Source of the DNA: Roseivirga sp. E12
Lineage (GTDB): Bacteria; Bacteroidota; Bacteroidia; Cytophagales; Cyclobacteriaceae
Direction: 5' to 3'
Assembly (NCBI RefSeq): GCF_017592825.1
Contig: NZ_JAGFMD010000011.1
Location: 1-64,000 of the forward strand
DNA: 64,000 nt
The notes under the pieces are model-generated. The model had not been told where the DNA came from, did not search any database, and saw nothing but the letters and a program-made list of their open reading frames with translations. A program made the translations under genes and the position numbers. Of this stretch, positions 16,047 to 26,090 are shown piece after piece. The first letter of the stretch is position 1; each line of letters begins with the position of its first letter.

Positions 16047-16466
16047 ATGAGCGTTATAAAGAATATCTTACTCATTCTAATTATCGCGTGCGGATCATTT
16101 TCATGTGAAAACGAAAGTGAGATATCGATTGAATCGATAAATGAATCAGACCTGGTAGGTTGTTGGACACATTCTTATGAGGAAGGTGATGGTGCCTATC
16201 GTGCTTGCGATGCTCAGTCTTTTCCGGTAAGTCGGTTTAGGCAGGTCTTTGAATTCAGTGCTGATTTTACCTCCAACTATCTTGTACTGGCAAGTAATGA
16301 TGGGCACTATATGAAGGAGGGTAGGTGGAGCTTCAATAAGGACAGTCGAGAAGTTAAGGTCCTCGACCTTGAAGGCAATACCCTGTTGAGCTTTATTATA
16401 ACTACGACAAATACGGAGTTTATGATTATTGAGATTTCTTCTCAGAATTCTTTCATAGGTGGATGA
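16047..16466 (+). CDS. Small lipoprotein of unknown function
   Basis: Start ATG 16047 (139 residues) puts the signal MSVIKNILLILIIACGSFSC at the N-terminus, with lipobox Cys at 20; the in-frame ATG at 16023 adds an unhelpful polar extension. The mature part has LVGCWTHSYEEGDG, FEFSADFTSNY and GRWSFNKDSREVKV, a lipocalin-like layout with two further cysteines. It is divergent from the serine hydrolase gene and its stop codon directly abuts the stop of the convergent amidohydrolase. Confidence 0.65.
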   Translation: MSVIKNILLILIIACGSFSCENESEISIESINESDLVGCWTHSYEEGDGAYRACDAQSFPVSRFRQVFEFSADFTSNYLVLASNDGHYMKEGRWSFNKDSREVKVLDLEGNTLLSFIITTTNTEFMIIEISSQNSFIGG

Positions 16467-18047
16467 TTATTCACCTCCTTTTCTAAGCACTTTGCCTCCA
16501 AATTGAAGTTCCCCCAAGTCATCCTGGTAAGTTATTTTACCATTTACAAGCACCATGCTAATTCCTGTCGGATAGTGGTGCGGGTCTTCAAACGTACCCA
16601 CTTCTCGGATCGATTCTGGGCGAAAGACAGTGATATCGGCATTCATGCCTTCTTTTATCCACCCTCTGTCTTTAAATCCTAGTCTTTCAGCCGGTAAAGA
16701 GGTCATTTTTCTTAAGGCAAGCTCTAAACTGATTATTCCCTTTTCTCTTACATAATAGCCCAATACTCTAGGAAAGGTGCCATAGCTTCTTGGGTGGGGG
16801 TGCCCTCTTCCAGGTTCCACTAAGCCTCCATCCGAAGCCACCATGGCCAAAGGATGCTGCATAATCCGCTGAACATCTTCCTCACCAATGGCATGAAAGA
16901 TACACTGAGCTCCGCCATTTAGTTGGCCTTCTATGACTAAATCAGCACCATTGCTAAAAGTTGGTTTAAGTCCTTTTTCCAATGCCCAATCCTTTAATGT
17001 TTTACCATTCAAATCTGGTTTCCAGCTAACATTCGCAAACTGTACCACATCCAAATCCGCTCCGCCACGATCGTTCTCAATGTTGAACATGATCTCTGAA
17101 TGAATTCGTTTTCTTGTAGCGGGATCATTAACTCTTTTCTTGAATTCGTCTTGTCCACCAGCCATCGCCCATGTAGGAATCAATACGGAAAGGCCTGTTG
17201 AACTGGCTGTATAAGGATACTGATCCATCATAACATCAATACCAAGACTTCTCGCAGAATCAACCATTGCCAAAGTCTTTACACTTGCACCCCACATTGG
17301 CTTTCCAATGGCTTTGTGATGTGTGAGTACGATTGGAATATTAGCTTCTCGACCGATTGTTATTGCCTCTTTTACACCTTCTAGTAGCCCAAGTCCTTCT
17401 TCTCTTAAATGAGAAGTGTATATGCCTCCTTTTGCAGCGGCCACTTTGGATAATTCTATAACCTCTTCGATAGTCGAGAATGAACCTGGTACATATTTGA
17501 GACCAGTAGAAATTCCGTAAGCCCCATTGTCCATGGCTTCTTTGACTAAGTCTTTCATGGCTTCCATCTCATCACTTGTTGGTGCCCGATTCTCAGTACC
17601 CATGACTTTCCGTCTAATTGTATTATGACCGACAAGCCATGCAGTGTTGATGCCGAGTTCGTAGGTTTCTAGGCTATCTAGGTATTCACCCATAGGAGAG
17701 GGGCCTCGTCCATCAGGTCCTCCCAAAACTGTGGTTACTCCTTGCCTTATAAAGCTTTCCGCACCAGGCATACGCATGATTCGCTCAATATGGGCATGAA
17801 CATCAATGAAGCCTGGGCTGATAATTTCAGTGCCGTTAAGCATTATGGTATGAGCAGCAGTCTGGCCTTCTAAATCGCCAATCGCGATTATTTTACCGTC
17901 CTTAATACCAACATCCAACGGTTGCTCGGAAATGGTCTCTCCATCAAATACTAATCCGTTAAGGAACAGTGTGTCATATTTATCATAAAACATGAAGCAA
18001 CTGTTGGTAATCAGTAGGAGGGCAATAATTGGGATGGACTTCTTCAT
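16467..18047 (-). CDS. N-acyl-D-amino-acid deacylase-like amidohydrolase (lipoprotein)
   Basis: The start is set at ATG 18047 (526 residues), where MKKSIPIIALLLITNSC gives an SPII signal. It is a metal-dependent amidohydrolase: the N-terminal small beta domain (LFLNGLVFDGETISEQPLDVGIKDGKIIAIG), HxH in PGFIDVHAHIE, YTSHLREEG, VLTHHKAIG and MVASDGG as metal ligands, and a C-terminal GMNADITVF strand. This matches D-aminoacylase/dihydroorotase-like enzymes, which release D-amino acids from N-acyl forms. A periplasmic location is implied. It lies 40 bp after the FMN glutamate synthase-like gene on the same strand; joint action is only a guess. Confidence 0.85.
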   Translation of the reverse strand: MKKSIPIIALLLITNSCFMFYDKYDTLFLNGLVFDGETISEQPLDVGIKDGKIIAIGDLEGQTAAHTIMLNGTEIISPGFIDVHAHIERIMRMPGAESFIRQGVTTVLGGPDGRGPSPMGEYLDSLETYELGINTAWLVGHNTIRRKVMGTENRAPTSDEMEAMKDLVKEAMDNGAYGISTGLKYVPGSFSTIEEVIELSKVAAAKGGIYTSHLREEGLGLLEGVKEAITIGREANIPIVLTHHKAIGKPMWGASVKTLAMVDSARSLGIDVMMDQYPYTASSTGLSVLIPTWAMAGGQDEFKKRVNDPATRKRIHSEIMFNIENDRGGADLDVVQFANVSWKPDLNGKTLKDWALEKGLKPTFSNGADLVIEGQLNGGAQCIFHAIGEEDVQRIMQHPLAMVASDGGLVEPGRGHPHPRSYGTFPRVLGYYVREKGIISLELALRKMTSLPAERLGFKDRGWIKEGMNADITVFRPESIREVGTFEDPHHYPTGISMVLVNGKITYQDDLGELQFGGKVLRKGGE

Positions 18048-18087
18048 GTAAATTGGTTTGACTCCCACCAATTTACACAATAATCGA

Positions 18088-19665
18088 TCAGCCTGAGTGA
18101 GTGGCCATCAGTTGGGCCTCTTCAACTGGTTGACCTCCCAAATGTCTGTCTTCTTGCAGGGTCATCATGCTAGAAAATGGTACTGGGACCTTTTCGTACT
18201 TATAAACTTCCTGTAAGGCATTAGTATAGTTGTTGTCACCCATACTAAGATCCACGTCCTTCATCGTCATTTGACAGGGGTGTTCATATCCGCTAGCATG
18301 CGTGATTTCTAGTATTTCCTTTCTCAGGGTTTTCAAATAATTAAAGAAGCGGTGGGACTTTAATGTCGGATCGACACCACCCTGAAGCCACTTGTTTTGA
18401 GTGGCGATTCCTGCTGGACATTTGTTGGTATGGCAAACCTGGGCTTGAATACAGCCAATAGACATCATGGCTTCTCTTGCTACGTGTATCAAGTCGACTC
18501 CCATGGCGAATGCCATGAGCGCATTTGATGGGAAGCCTAGTTTACCCGAACCAATGAATACTACCCGATCGCAGAGATTCTTACGTGTGAAAATCTGATA
18601 GACCTGCGCAAAGCCAAAGACGAACGGCAGCGATACGTGGTTGGCAAATGCTGGAGGTGCTGCCCCAGTACCTCCTTCGCCACCATCGATGGTAATGAAA
18701 TCAGGCCCCTTGCCGGTTGCCAACATTAGATCTGTGAGCTCTTCCCACATATCGAGCTTGCCAACGGCAGATTTAATGCCAACGGGTAGTCCCGTGGCCT
18801 CTGCAATTTGCTCTATAAATGTCATGAGTTCTGGGATGTTGGAAAATGCCTTGTGGTAGGCAGGAGAGATGACATCTTTATTCAATGGGATACCTCTTAT
18901 TTCGGCAATCTCAGGTGTGATTTTGGAGGCCGGCAGCACGCCACCTTTTCCAGGTTTGGCGCCTTGTGATAGTTTGATTTCAATGGTTCTTATTTGTGGA
19001 TACTTCTCAACCATGTTAACCATCTTTTCTAATGAGAAGCCTCCATCATCTGATCTTACACCGAAGTAGGCGGTTCCGAAGTGAAACATTACATCGGCTC
19101 CATGCTTATGATGGTTTGAGAGTGACCCTTCTCCAGTATTGTGATAGCAGCCTGCTTGAAAGGCTCCTTTATTCAAAGATTCCACTGCCTTTGCGGAAAG
19201 CGATCCATAGCTCATAGCTGAAATATTGACAATGGATTTTGGTCTATAAGGCCTTCTTCTATTGTTATAGGCACCCATGACTTTAGCACATGGTATAAAA
19301 TCCACTTCTTTTCGATTAATGTGATTTTCGCTTAAGGCAAAAGGAATCATGTTTGGCTTAATGAAAACATGGCCTGGAGCATATTGATCTTGGTCGGTGC
19401 CAAAGCCTTGGTAGTTGTTTTGACCTTTGGAAGAGGCATAAATCCATGATCTTTGGCTTCGGTTAAATGGCAACTCTTCTCTGTTGTTTGCGACTATATA
19501 TTGCCTCAACTCAGGTCCAATTTTTTCCAGCATGTACCGAAGATTTCCAACAATAGGGAAGTTATGCCTTATGGTTCTGCGCTTTTGAGCTATATCACGA
19601 ATTGCGATGAAAAGTAGGGCTGCCAGTACCCAAGCCCACCAAGGTATCATTGCTAGAGTTTCCAT
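18088..19665 (-). CDS. FMN-binding glutamate synthase-like protein with N-terminal membrane helix
   Basis: The 525-residue protein has one N-terminal helix (IPWWAWVLAALLFIAI) followed by a GltS central/FMN barrel: AKPGKGGVLPASKITPEIAEIRGI, DFITIDGGEGGTGAAPPAF, VFIGSGKLG and the Fe-S-type cluster CIQAQVCHTNKCPAGIATQ. It lacks the glutaminase domain of true GltB, as usual for this stand-alone family. The electron partner and product are unknown. The DUF-free C-terminal 80 residues (EILEITHASGYEHP...) are typical of the family. Confidence 0.88.
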   Translation of the reverse strand: METLAMIPWWAWVLAALLFIAIRDIAQKRRTIRHNFPIVGNLRYMLEKIGPELRQYIVANNREELPFNRSQRSWIYASSKGQNNYQGFGTDQDQYAPGHVFIKPNMIPFALSENHINRKEVDFIPCAKVMGAYNNRRRPYRPKSIVNISAMSYGSLSAKAVESLNKGAFQAGCYHNTGEGSLSNHHKHGADVMFHFGTAYFGVRSDDGGFSLEKMVNMVEKYPQIRTIEIKLSQGAKPGKGGVLPASKITPEIAEIRGIPLNKDVISPAYHKAFSNIPELMTFIEQIAEATGLPVGIKSAVGKLDMWEELTDLMLATGKGPDFITIDGGEGGTGAAPPAFANHVSLPFVFGFAQVYQIFTRKNLCDRVVFIGSGKLGFPSNALMAFAMGVDLIHVAREAMMSIGCIQAQVCHTNKCPAGIATQNKWLQGGVDPTLKSHRFFNYLKTLRKEILEITHASGYEHPCQMTMKDVDLSMGDNNYTNALQEVYKYEKVPVPFSSMMTLQEDRHLGGQPVEEAQLMATHSG

Positions 19666-19802
19666 TAATTCATTGGTTATGAGGTTCGAAGAAATACTCT
19701 CAAAAAGTAATGAGTGAATATAGAGTATTCAATCACTAATACCCCTTTAGTGGCTTAATGGCTGCGCAAAAGATTGTTGTAAGGAGAAATAGCCCTTTGA
19801 TC

Positions 19803-20321
19803 TTAGTTGTTATAAGGGCTCAAGGTTTTCTTGATTTCCCTTAAATCCATGATTTGAATACCAAGCATTGAAATGATACAGTAGGCGGTAAAATAGTAGA
19901 ACCCAACGAATACTTCGGCTGAAATACTTTCTTCAGATGCGGTTGCGAGGTAGGCTAGAAACACACCAACTACAAAAACATCAGCCATGGACCATTTACC
20001 GATAGCAGAAACAAAACGATAGGTATGTCTTCTGAAACGCCATTTCTTTGCGCCTAAGACTATTAAGAGCAAAACAGCCTTTAATACAGGAATGACTACT
20101 GAAAAAATAAGGATTAAAGTTGCTACCAGGTTGTTGTCGAAATCATATAATGACCTTATCGCTTCAATTACACTTTGGGTACGTTCAAAGAGCTCAAAAT
20201 CACCCAACAGAGGTATTTTGGCAGCAATTCTTATGCTGAGCATTGGTTCTGTCAAGCCAGGGTACAGGCAAAGGAGTGACGCAATGATTAAAACAAAAGC
20301 AATGATATTTCTAACGTTCAT
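19803..20321 (-). CDS. Paraquat-inducible protein A (PqiA) domain membrane protein
   Basis: The 172-residue protein has four predicted membrane segments. The PqiA hallmark GKWSMADVFVVGVFLAYL is near residues 108-125, after a preceding helix and a basic loop (GAKKWRFRRHTYRF). It is a single PqiA domain, half the size of E. coli PqiA. The family is linked to envelope lipid transport and stress with PqiBC/MCE partners, none of which is encoded nearby. Confidence 0.85.
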   Translation of the reverse strand: MNVRNIIAFVLIIASLLCLYPGLTEPMLSIRIAAKIPLLGDFELFERTQSVIEAIRSLYDFDNNLVATLILIFSVVIPVLKAVLLLIVLGAKKWRFRRHTYRFVSAIGKWSMADVFVVGVFLAYLATASEESISAEVFVGFYYFTAYCIISMLGIQIMDLREIKKTLSPYNN

Positions 20322-20387
20322 AAAGTCTAATTCAACAAGCTAATGACGTACCAACTCGATAAAAAGTAACGTGAAAATATAAAAAAG

Positions 20388-20530
20388 TCATTACCCTAAG
20401 GCTTCTCTACACGTCATTCCGAACTTGATTCGGAATCTATTCAGTTTGTCACCAATTTTCTGAAGACCCTGAAATGAACCCGCCTGACGTCTGGCAGGTT
20501 CAGGGTGACGTTTTTTCCTTAGGGTAATGA
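20388..20530. repeat. MITE-like palindromic intergenic element
   Basis: The 143-bp element is bounded by perfect 14-bp terminal inverted repeats, TCATTACCCTAAGG and CCTTAGGGTAATGA. Inside are two further hairpins: ATTCCGAA-CTTGA-TTCGGAAT (20416-20436) and a larger one with arms CCCTGAA / TTCAGGG (about 20467-20506). There is no ORF. It lies four bases after the metalloprotease stop and 66 bp upstream of pqiA. Non-autonomous spread by a transposase elsewhere is inference. Confidence 0.65.
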
Positions 20531-20533
20531 TTA

Positions 20534-22972
20534 TCAATGGTCAGTACCAAACGAACACCAATTCTGCAAATCTGTTCCTATTGGTGAACCAGCAGGAGGA
20601 GTCAAAGCACGTTGAACCTGAAGATCTCCCGGATCATCAAAGAATCTGGTAATCAGATTTGTGATATACATTTTATGCGCTTCATCGGCAGCACCGTTGT
20701 TGCTAGAAGGGTCCATGCGCTTGGCAATATTCTTAAGACTTAGCATTGCTTCAGCCCTTGCTTGTGAAGAGGCATTGTTGCTGTTATAAAGGTTCATTAG
20801 AGCACTTACAAGCTGCTTTTCAGTAGCTCGCTTTAATTCTAAATAGTAGTAATTGCTGTAAGTTCTACCAGATATTCCCTGTAAGAGCTTGTCGACCACA
20901 TCTGTCAATCCCATCTGACTTTGATCCAAGGCTTTTTGCTGTACTAAGCGCGTAGCCCTTTGTGCGTTGAAAATGTAGCTCATAACGGCACCCGCTATAG
21001 TTTCTCCTGGAGCTACTGGGTCAAAATTGAGCCCTGTTCTCACGTTAAAAGTCTCTCTCGATCTACCATTTCCAGGAGGGCGAGGAGGGATCATTGCAAT
21101 AATATGCTCAGGAAATGCCAGGTTTGATGGGGTGACCACATTGATCAAAGCATCTAAGGCAGCATCTTGCTCAGCTCTTGGTACTACACGCTGCTCAGGC
21201 TGAGAATCACCTCGAAGCTTATAGTTATAGTAGGTGCCACCGATCACTTTGACGGCTCCTTCTAACTGGTAGCGGTGAATCATATACATAGGAACAAGCA
21301 CTTCTTCCAACTTGGCCATTGGAGCTCCTACCGGAATGTTCTTTTCCGAAAAGTTATCCAGCACCTTCTTTCTCACATTCATTAAGTGATTGAGCTGATC
21401 AACCGGGTTTTTCCCATTGTCCCAAAGGTGGGCTTCCGGATGGCCACTACCAATGGGTCTGGAGTCTGCATCCGTGATAAAGTAAAGTTGATTTTTGATT
21501 TGCTCTTCGATGAGTTTGTTAAGTGCCTCTTCTTCGTTTACTCTGTCGGGAAAGTCTTGATAACCCCAGGTCACGGCTGCTTTGTCCCACTCACCGATAC
21601 CTACGTCATAGGCATTGTCCAACGAAATTTGGTTGTTTTTCAATTCGATTCTTGGGTGAGGGTAATCCATCACAGAAGCTCTGTCATTTACACTCGATGC
21701 ATAGTTATGCATAAGTCCAATGGTATGGCCTACCTCATGAGCTGATAGCTGTCTAAGTCTAGCCAAAGCCATTTTTAGCAATTCTGGATCAGGAGTAGTA
21801 CCATTTTCATAAGGCGTTAAAAGACCTTGCGCAATAAGAAAATCTTGACGAACTCTTAATGACCCTAAGCTCACATGCCCTTTGATAATTTCACCAGTTC
21901 TTGGATCGGTAACTGAAGATCCATAAGACCATCCACGAGTAGATCGGTGTACCCATTGGATCACATTGTAGCGAACATCCAATGGATCTGCGCCAACAGG
22001 CATTTCCTCAACAATAAATGCATTTCTGTAACCAGCTGCTTCATAAGCTTGATTCCACCAACGGGCTCCTTCGATCAATGCTGACTTGATGGGCTCTGGA
22101 GCACCTCGATCCACATAGTAACGGATTGGTTCAACAGGATCACTCATCCTGGCACCAGGATTCTTTTTCTCTAGTCTATGTCTTCTTGCAAATTGTTTGA
22201 CAATGTTGTCTTGAATCGGAGTCGCGTAGTCCATGTATCGGATAGAACCATAACCGGAGCGAGGATCAGCCTTTCTCGTTTCATAGTTGCCATCAGGTAG
22301 CTCTATGAAGGAATGGTGCATTCTAACAGTAACTGCACTAGAAGTTGGTGTTACGCTTCTGATAAATCGACCCGTAGGCGTTCCTGAAAAGGTAATTGTT
22401 GCTTCAAACTCAGAGTTTTTTGGAAAGTTCTTAAGCATTGGAGGGTAGACTGCCGATCGATTGGCATCCATTCTGTAATTACCTTCTCTTCTTAATCTTC
22501 CAGCTACACCATGAGCATCGCTGAGCAGCATGGGAGTAATGTCTATAAGGATTTTACCGTCACTTTCTCCCGCTACTTTAAAGCCTTGAAGTACCGATTC
22601 AGCGAAGGCTTCCTTCACTGCTCTCACTTCATCGGCATTGTCAGAAACTGCTCGATAAGAATAATTAGGTTGAACAAGCATTACTTTCGGCCCAACGCGT
22701 CTGAATTCCACAATACGTGTACTTCCTAGTTGACCTCTATCCAGACCAATATCATTTGAACCGATTCCTGCGGAAAGGGAGTTGACATATAAGAATTCAG
22801 AATCGAGGTTCTCAATTTCGAGCCAGACCTTACCACCTTTTTCGTCCCAGTAGTAGTCAAAATAGCCTTCTTTTTTTGTCATGCCTTTGGTCAGTTCCGC
22901 GATCGTCTTCTGAGCGAAGGAAACTGTTGTAAAAAGGCAAAGCAGTATTACGATAAGTGATTTTTTCAGCAT
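20534..22972 (-). CDS. Secreted zinc-dependent metalloprotease (DUF5117/DUF4953 family)
   Basis: The 812-residue protein starts with a signal peptide (MLKKSLIVILLCLFTTVSFAQ). The N-terminal DUF5118/5117-like region (YFDYYWDEKGGKVWLEIENLDSEFLYVNSLSAGIGSNDIGLDRGQ) precedes the catalytic domain with HEVGHTIGLMHNYAS (about residue 410), the extended zinc motif HExxHxxGLxHN. The C-terminal DUF4953-like part follows (HPEAHLWDNGKNPVDQL, YYNYKLRGD). The family is common in Bacteroidota and presumably periplasmic or exported. It is divergently transcribed from the S9 peptidase gene, 105 bp start to start. Confidence 0.88.
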   Translation of the reverse strand: MLKKSLIVILLCLFTTVSFAQKTIAELTKGMTKKEGYFDYYWDEKGGKVWLEIENLDSEFLYVNSLSAGIGSNDIGLDRGQLGSTRIVEFRRVGPKVMLVQPNYSYRAVSDNADEVRAVKEAFAESVLQGFKVAGESDGKILIDITPMLLSDAHGVAGRLRREGNYRMDANRSAVYPPMLKNFPKNSEFEATITFSGTPTGRFIRSVTPTSSAVTVRMHHSFIELPDGNYETRKADPRSGYGSIRYMDYATPIQDNIVKQFARRHRLEKKNPGARMSDPVEPIRYYVDRGAPEPIKSALIEGARWWNQAYEAAGYRNAFIVEEMPVGADPLDVRYNVIQWVHRSTRGWSYGSSVTDPRTGEIIKGHVSLGSLRVRQDFLIAQGLLTPYENGTTPDPELLKMALARLRQLSAHEVGHTIGLMHNYASSVNDRASVMDYPHPRIELKNNQISLDNAYDVGIGEWDKAAVTWGYQDFPDRVNEEEALNKLIEEQIKNQLYFITDADSRPIGSGHPEAHLWDNGKNPVDQLNHLMNVRKKVLDNFSEKNIPVGAPMAKLEEVLVPMYMIHRYQLEGAVKVIGGTYYNYKLRGDSQPEQRVVPRAEQDAALDALINVVTPSNLAFPEHIIAMIPPRPPGNGRSRETFNVRTGLNFDPVAPGETIAGAVMSYIFNAQRATRLVQQKALDQSQMGLTDVVDKLLQGISGRTYSNYYYLELKRATEKQLVSALMNLYNSNNASSQARAEAMLSLKNIAKRMDPSSNNGAADEAHKMYITNLITRFFDDPGDLQVQRALTPPAGSPIGTDLQNWCSFGTDH

Positions 22973-23020
22973 TTCTTTTTCAGGTTATAATTTATCCGAT
23001 GCCATCAATATAAGAAGTCT

Positions 23021-23049
23021 TTGCAAACACAACCATACAATTATATTTG
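23021..23049 (+). promoter_or_regulatory. Canonical Bacteroidota promoter of the S9 peptidase gene
   Basis: TTG (23021-23023), 18 nt, then TATATTTG (23042-23049) is an almost ideal -33/-7 pair. The TTG here also opens the reading frame, which argues that it is a promoter element, not a start codon. Confidence 0.7.
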
Positions 23050-23077
23050 TGAGGTTACTAAATCAAAATTTAGACTT

Positions 23078-26056
23078 ATGTTTTCGAGAAAATCCCTTTT
23101 GATGCTGAGCCTCATGTGTTTAGTGTCCTTGGCTTTTGCACAGAAAAAGCCACTTACACACGATGTTTATGATGATTGGAAAAGTCTGGCATCCGTCAGC
23201 ATTAGCAATGATGGTGTTTGGGCTGGTTATCGCATCAATCCGCAAGTGGGTGATGCCGTATTAGAACTAAAAAACCTCAATACCAATGCGTCAATCACTG
23301 TTGACAGGGTTTCAAGGTATTCTTTTTCCTCCAATGGCCAGTACGTAGCTGCGGAGATCAAACCTGCATACTTGGAAACAAGGGAAATGAAACTGAAGAA
23401 AACGGCAGCTTCCAAAATGCCAAAAGACTCGCTTTATATTATCAACCTTAGCTCTGGAGATATCAAGAAAGTAGCGCGTGTAAAAAACTACCAGCTACCG
23501 AGCGATTCTGAAGAGTGGATGGCTTGGATTCATGAAAAACCTCTAAAAACGCCAAAGAAGAAAGTAGATAAAAAAGAAGATGATAAAGAAAAAGAAGAAC
23601 CGGTAGTAGAAGGAAAGAAAAAGAAGAGAAGAAATAAGAAGAAGGAAGAGCCTAAAGAGGAAGAGGAGAAAGAACCAGAAGCGCCTAAGGATCCAAGGGC
23701 TAAATCAAAAGGGACGGAATTAGTACTCTATAACTTGAAAACGGGAGAGTCAAAGAGCATTACAGGTGTAATGGAGTACAAGTTGACTGACAAAGGTAAC
23801 CACCTGTTCTTCGAATATGACAAAGTTGATTCGCTTAACCCAGCGGGGATTCATGCAATGAATACGGCAACGGGTGACCTAGTTACCCTAAGCGAAAGAA
23901 TGACAGATTACAAAAAAATGTCTACTGATGAAGATGGTAATCAAATTGCCTTCTTTGCTTCAGCCAATGAGAAGGGTGACGATCATAAGTACTTTAGTTT
24001 AATGCACTGGAGTGCAGGAAATTCACGTGCAGTGATTGTTGCTGATACAACAACTGCAGGAATTCCTGAAAACTGGATGGTGAGTGACAATAGTACTATC
24101 AGATTTTCCGAGTCAGGTAAGCGTCTTTACTTCGGTACAGCACCAAGACCATTTGAATATGCTTACGAAGCGGACACTACTCTATTAAAGGATGACCGTC
24201 CAGATGTAGATGTTTGGTCTTATAATGATCCTTACATCCAGCCAATGCAGAAGCTTCAGGCTGGAAGAGAAAAGAATAGGTCATATAACGTTGTTCTAGA
24301 TACACAGAGTGGAAAACTAGTTCAATTGGCTGGCCCGGATTTGGAGTCAGTTACTATTGACTATAGAAGCGATCGTGATTTTGTCTTGGCCATGAATGAT
24401 CAGCCTTACAGAACACAAATGACTTGGGATACTCAAATGCCGAGAGATTTCTATAAGATAAGTACGGCAACTGGAGAAGCTGAATTACTTATTAAAGGAG
24501 CTAAAGGCTTTCCTTCGCTGTCGCCAGGAGGCAATTATTTGAGCTGGCATAATCAAGAGGATGGTCATTGGTATATGATGTCAGTGGCTTCTGGAGATAT
24601 CAAGAATTTAACGGATGGAATGGGGATTTCATTTGCCAATGAGCTTCATGATTCACCATCATTAGCTGGTAGCTATGGTAGCCCGGGATGGTCTGACGAT
24701 GATGAGTCACTATTTATCTACGATAGATATGACATTTGGAGGTTTGATCCAAAAGGAGGAAGCCCAGTCAATGTGACAAATGGCTATGGTCGTGAGAATA
24801 AAATTACCATGAGATATCAGCGTCTTGATAGAGAGGCTAGAACTATCTCAACGGATGGTCCAGCCACATTATCGGCATTCAATGAGTGGACAAAAGCTTC
24901 CGGCTTTGTGACGGCTGATATGAACGGTTCGGCAAATCCGAATGTAGTTGTGATGGAAGATATGAGCATCTATGGCCTAACAAAGGCCAAGAATGCAGAT
25001 CGCGTATTGGTGAGAAAATCTACTTATGAAGCGTACGGTGAGTTATATGCTGCCAATGGTGTGGATATGTCCGGACTTAAGAAATTGAGTAATGTAGGCG
25101 TACAAGAAGATCCATACAATTGGGGCACTGCTGAGCTTATTGAATTTGACAATACTTTCGATGGTGAAACCATGCAAGCGATTCTCTACAAACCAGAGAA
25201 CTTCGATCCTAATAAGAAGTATCCAATGATTGTCTATTTCTACGAAAGAAGATCGAATTCGCTTCATAGTCACCCAAGCCCAGCACCAAGTGCAAGTACA
25301 GTGAACATTCCATATTATGTGAGTAATGACTATTTACTACTAGTGCCAGACATTAAGTATGAGTTGGGTCACCCGGGTAGAAGTGCAATGAATCATGTGG
25401 TTCCTGCTACCAAAGCTGTAATGGCAATGGGTTTTGTGGATGAAGACAACATGGCCATCCAAGGACAAAGCTGGGGTGGATATCAAGTGGCACATATGGT
25501 AACGAGGACCAACCTCTACAAAGCCGCTGGTGCTGGTGCTCCAGTGGTAAACATGACATCAGCCTACGGTGGAGTGAGATGGGGTAGTGGTATGAGTCGT
25601 ATGTTCCAGTATGAAAAGACACAGAGTAGATTGGGAGCGACCCTATGGGATAGAACGGATTTATACATTGAGAATTCGCCATTATTCAAGGTGCCAGACA
25701 TTGAAACGCCCTTGTTTATAATGCACAACGATGCTGATGGTGCTGTGCCATGGTATCAGGGCATTGAGTTCTACATGTCTCTCAGAAGATTGCAGAAACC
25801 AGCTTGGATGGTATCTTACAATGATGAAGCTCATAACCTGAGAAGAAGAAAGAACCGTAAGGATCTTTCTGTTCGAATGGCACAATTCTTCAATCATTAC
25901 CTAAAAGGAGAACCGATGCCAGAGTGGATGGCCTATGGTTTGCCTGCAAAACTCAAGGGTAGAACCCTTCGCTACGACTTGGTAGACGAGTCTAAAGAAA
26001 AAGTAGAAGAAGGAGAGAGCCTAAAGCTGGAGAAGGCCAAAGGTGGACGGAATTAG
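23078..26056 (+). CDS. S9 family (prolyl oligopeptidase/DPP4-like) secreted peptidase
   Basis: I start at ATG 23078 (992 residues), giving the signal peptide MFSRKSLLMLSLMCLVSLAFAQ. An N-terminal beta-propeller-like part is followed by an alpha/beta hydrolase domain with the nucleophile in GQSWGGYQ (about 797), the acid in HNDADGAVPW and the catalytic His in DEAHNLRRRKNR. An unusual low-complexity Lys/Glu insert (about residues 160-210) interrupts the propeller region. It likely cleaves short peptides in the periplasm. The gene is monocistronic, with the strong terminator at 26091. Confidence 0.9.
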   Translation: MFSRKSLLMLSLMCLVSLAFAQKKPLTHDVYDDWKSLASVSISNDGVWAGYRINPQVGDAVLELKNLNTNASITVDRVSRYSFSSNGQYVAAEIKPAYLETREMKLKKTAASKMPKDSLYIINLSSGDIKKVARVKNYQLPSDSEEWMAWIHEKPLKTPKKKVDKKEDDKEKEEPVVEGKKKKRRNKKKEEPKEEEEKEPEAPKDPRAKSKGTELVLYNLKTGESKSITGVMEYKLTDKGNHLFFEYDKVDSLNPAGIHAMNTATGDLVTLSERMTDYKKMSTDEDGNQIAFFASANEKGDDHKYFSLMHWSAGNSRAVIVADTTTAGIPENWMVSDNSTIRFSESGKRLYFGTAPRPFEYAYEADTTLLKDDRPDVDVWSYNDPYIQPMQKLQAGREKNRSYNVVLDTQSGKLVQLAGPDLESVTIDYRSDRDFVLAMNDQPYRTQMTWDTQMPRDFYKISTATGEAELLIKGAKGFPSLSPGGNYLSWHNQEDGHWYMMSVASGDIKNLTDGMGISFANELHDSPSLAGSYGSPGWSDDDESLFIYDRYDIWRFDPKGGSPVNVTNGYGRENKITMRYQRLDREARTISTDGPATLSAFNEWTKASGFVTADMNGSANPNVVVMEDMSIYGLTKAKNADRVLVRKSTYEAYGELYAANGVDMSGLKKLSNVGVQEDPYNWGTAELIEFDNTFDGETMQAILYKPENFDPNKKYPMIVYFYERRSNSLHSHPSPAPSASTVNIPYYVSNDYLLLVPDIKYELGHPGRSAMNHVVPATKAVMAMGFVDEDNMAIQGQSWGGYQVAHMVTRTNLYKAAGAGAPVVNMTSAYGGVRWGSGMSRMFQYEKTQSRLGATLWDRTDLYIENSPLFKVPDIETPLFIMHNDADGAVPWYQGIEFYMSLRRLQKPAWMVSYNDEAHNLRRRKNRKDLSVRMAQFFNHYLKGEPMPEWMAYGLPAKLKGRTLRYDLVDESKEKVEEGESLKLEKAKGGRN

Positions 26057-26090
26057 TGGTGCCTTCGAGATTTGATGCCAATTAGAAGAC

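Noticed and set aside
19715-19731. TGAATA-N5-TATTCA repeat upstream of the FMN glutamate synthase-like gene
   Set aside because: Six-bp AT-rich arms are easily expected by chance and no other support exists.
23021-23077. TTG start at 23021 for the S9 peptidase
   Set aside because: That TTG is the -33 element of a near-perfect promoter and ATG 23078 gives a proper signal peptide.
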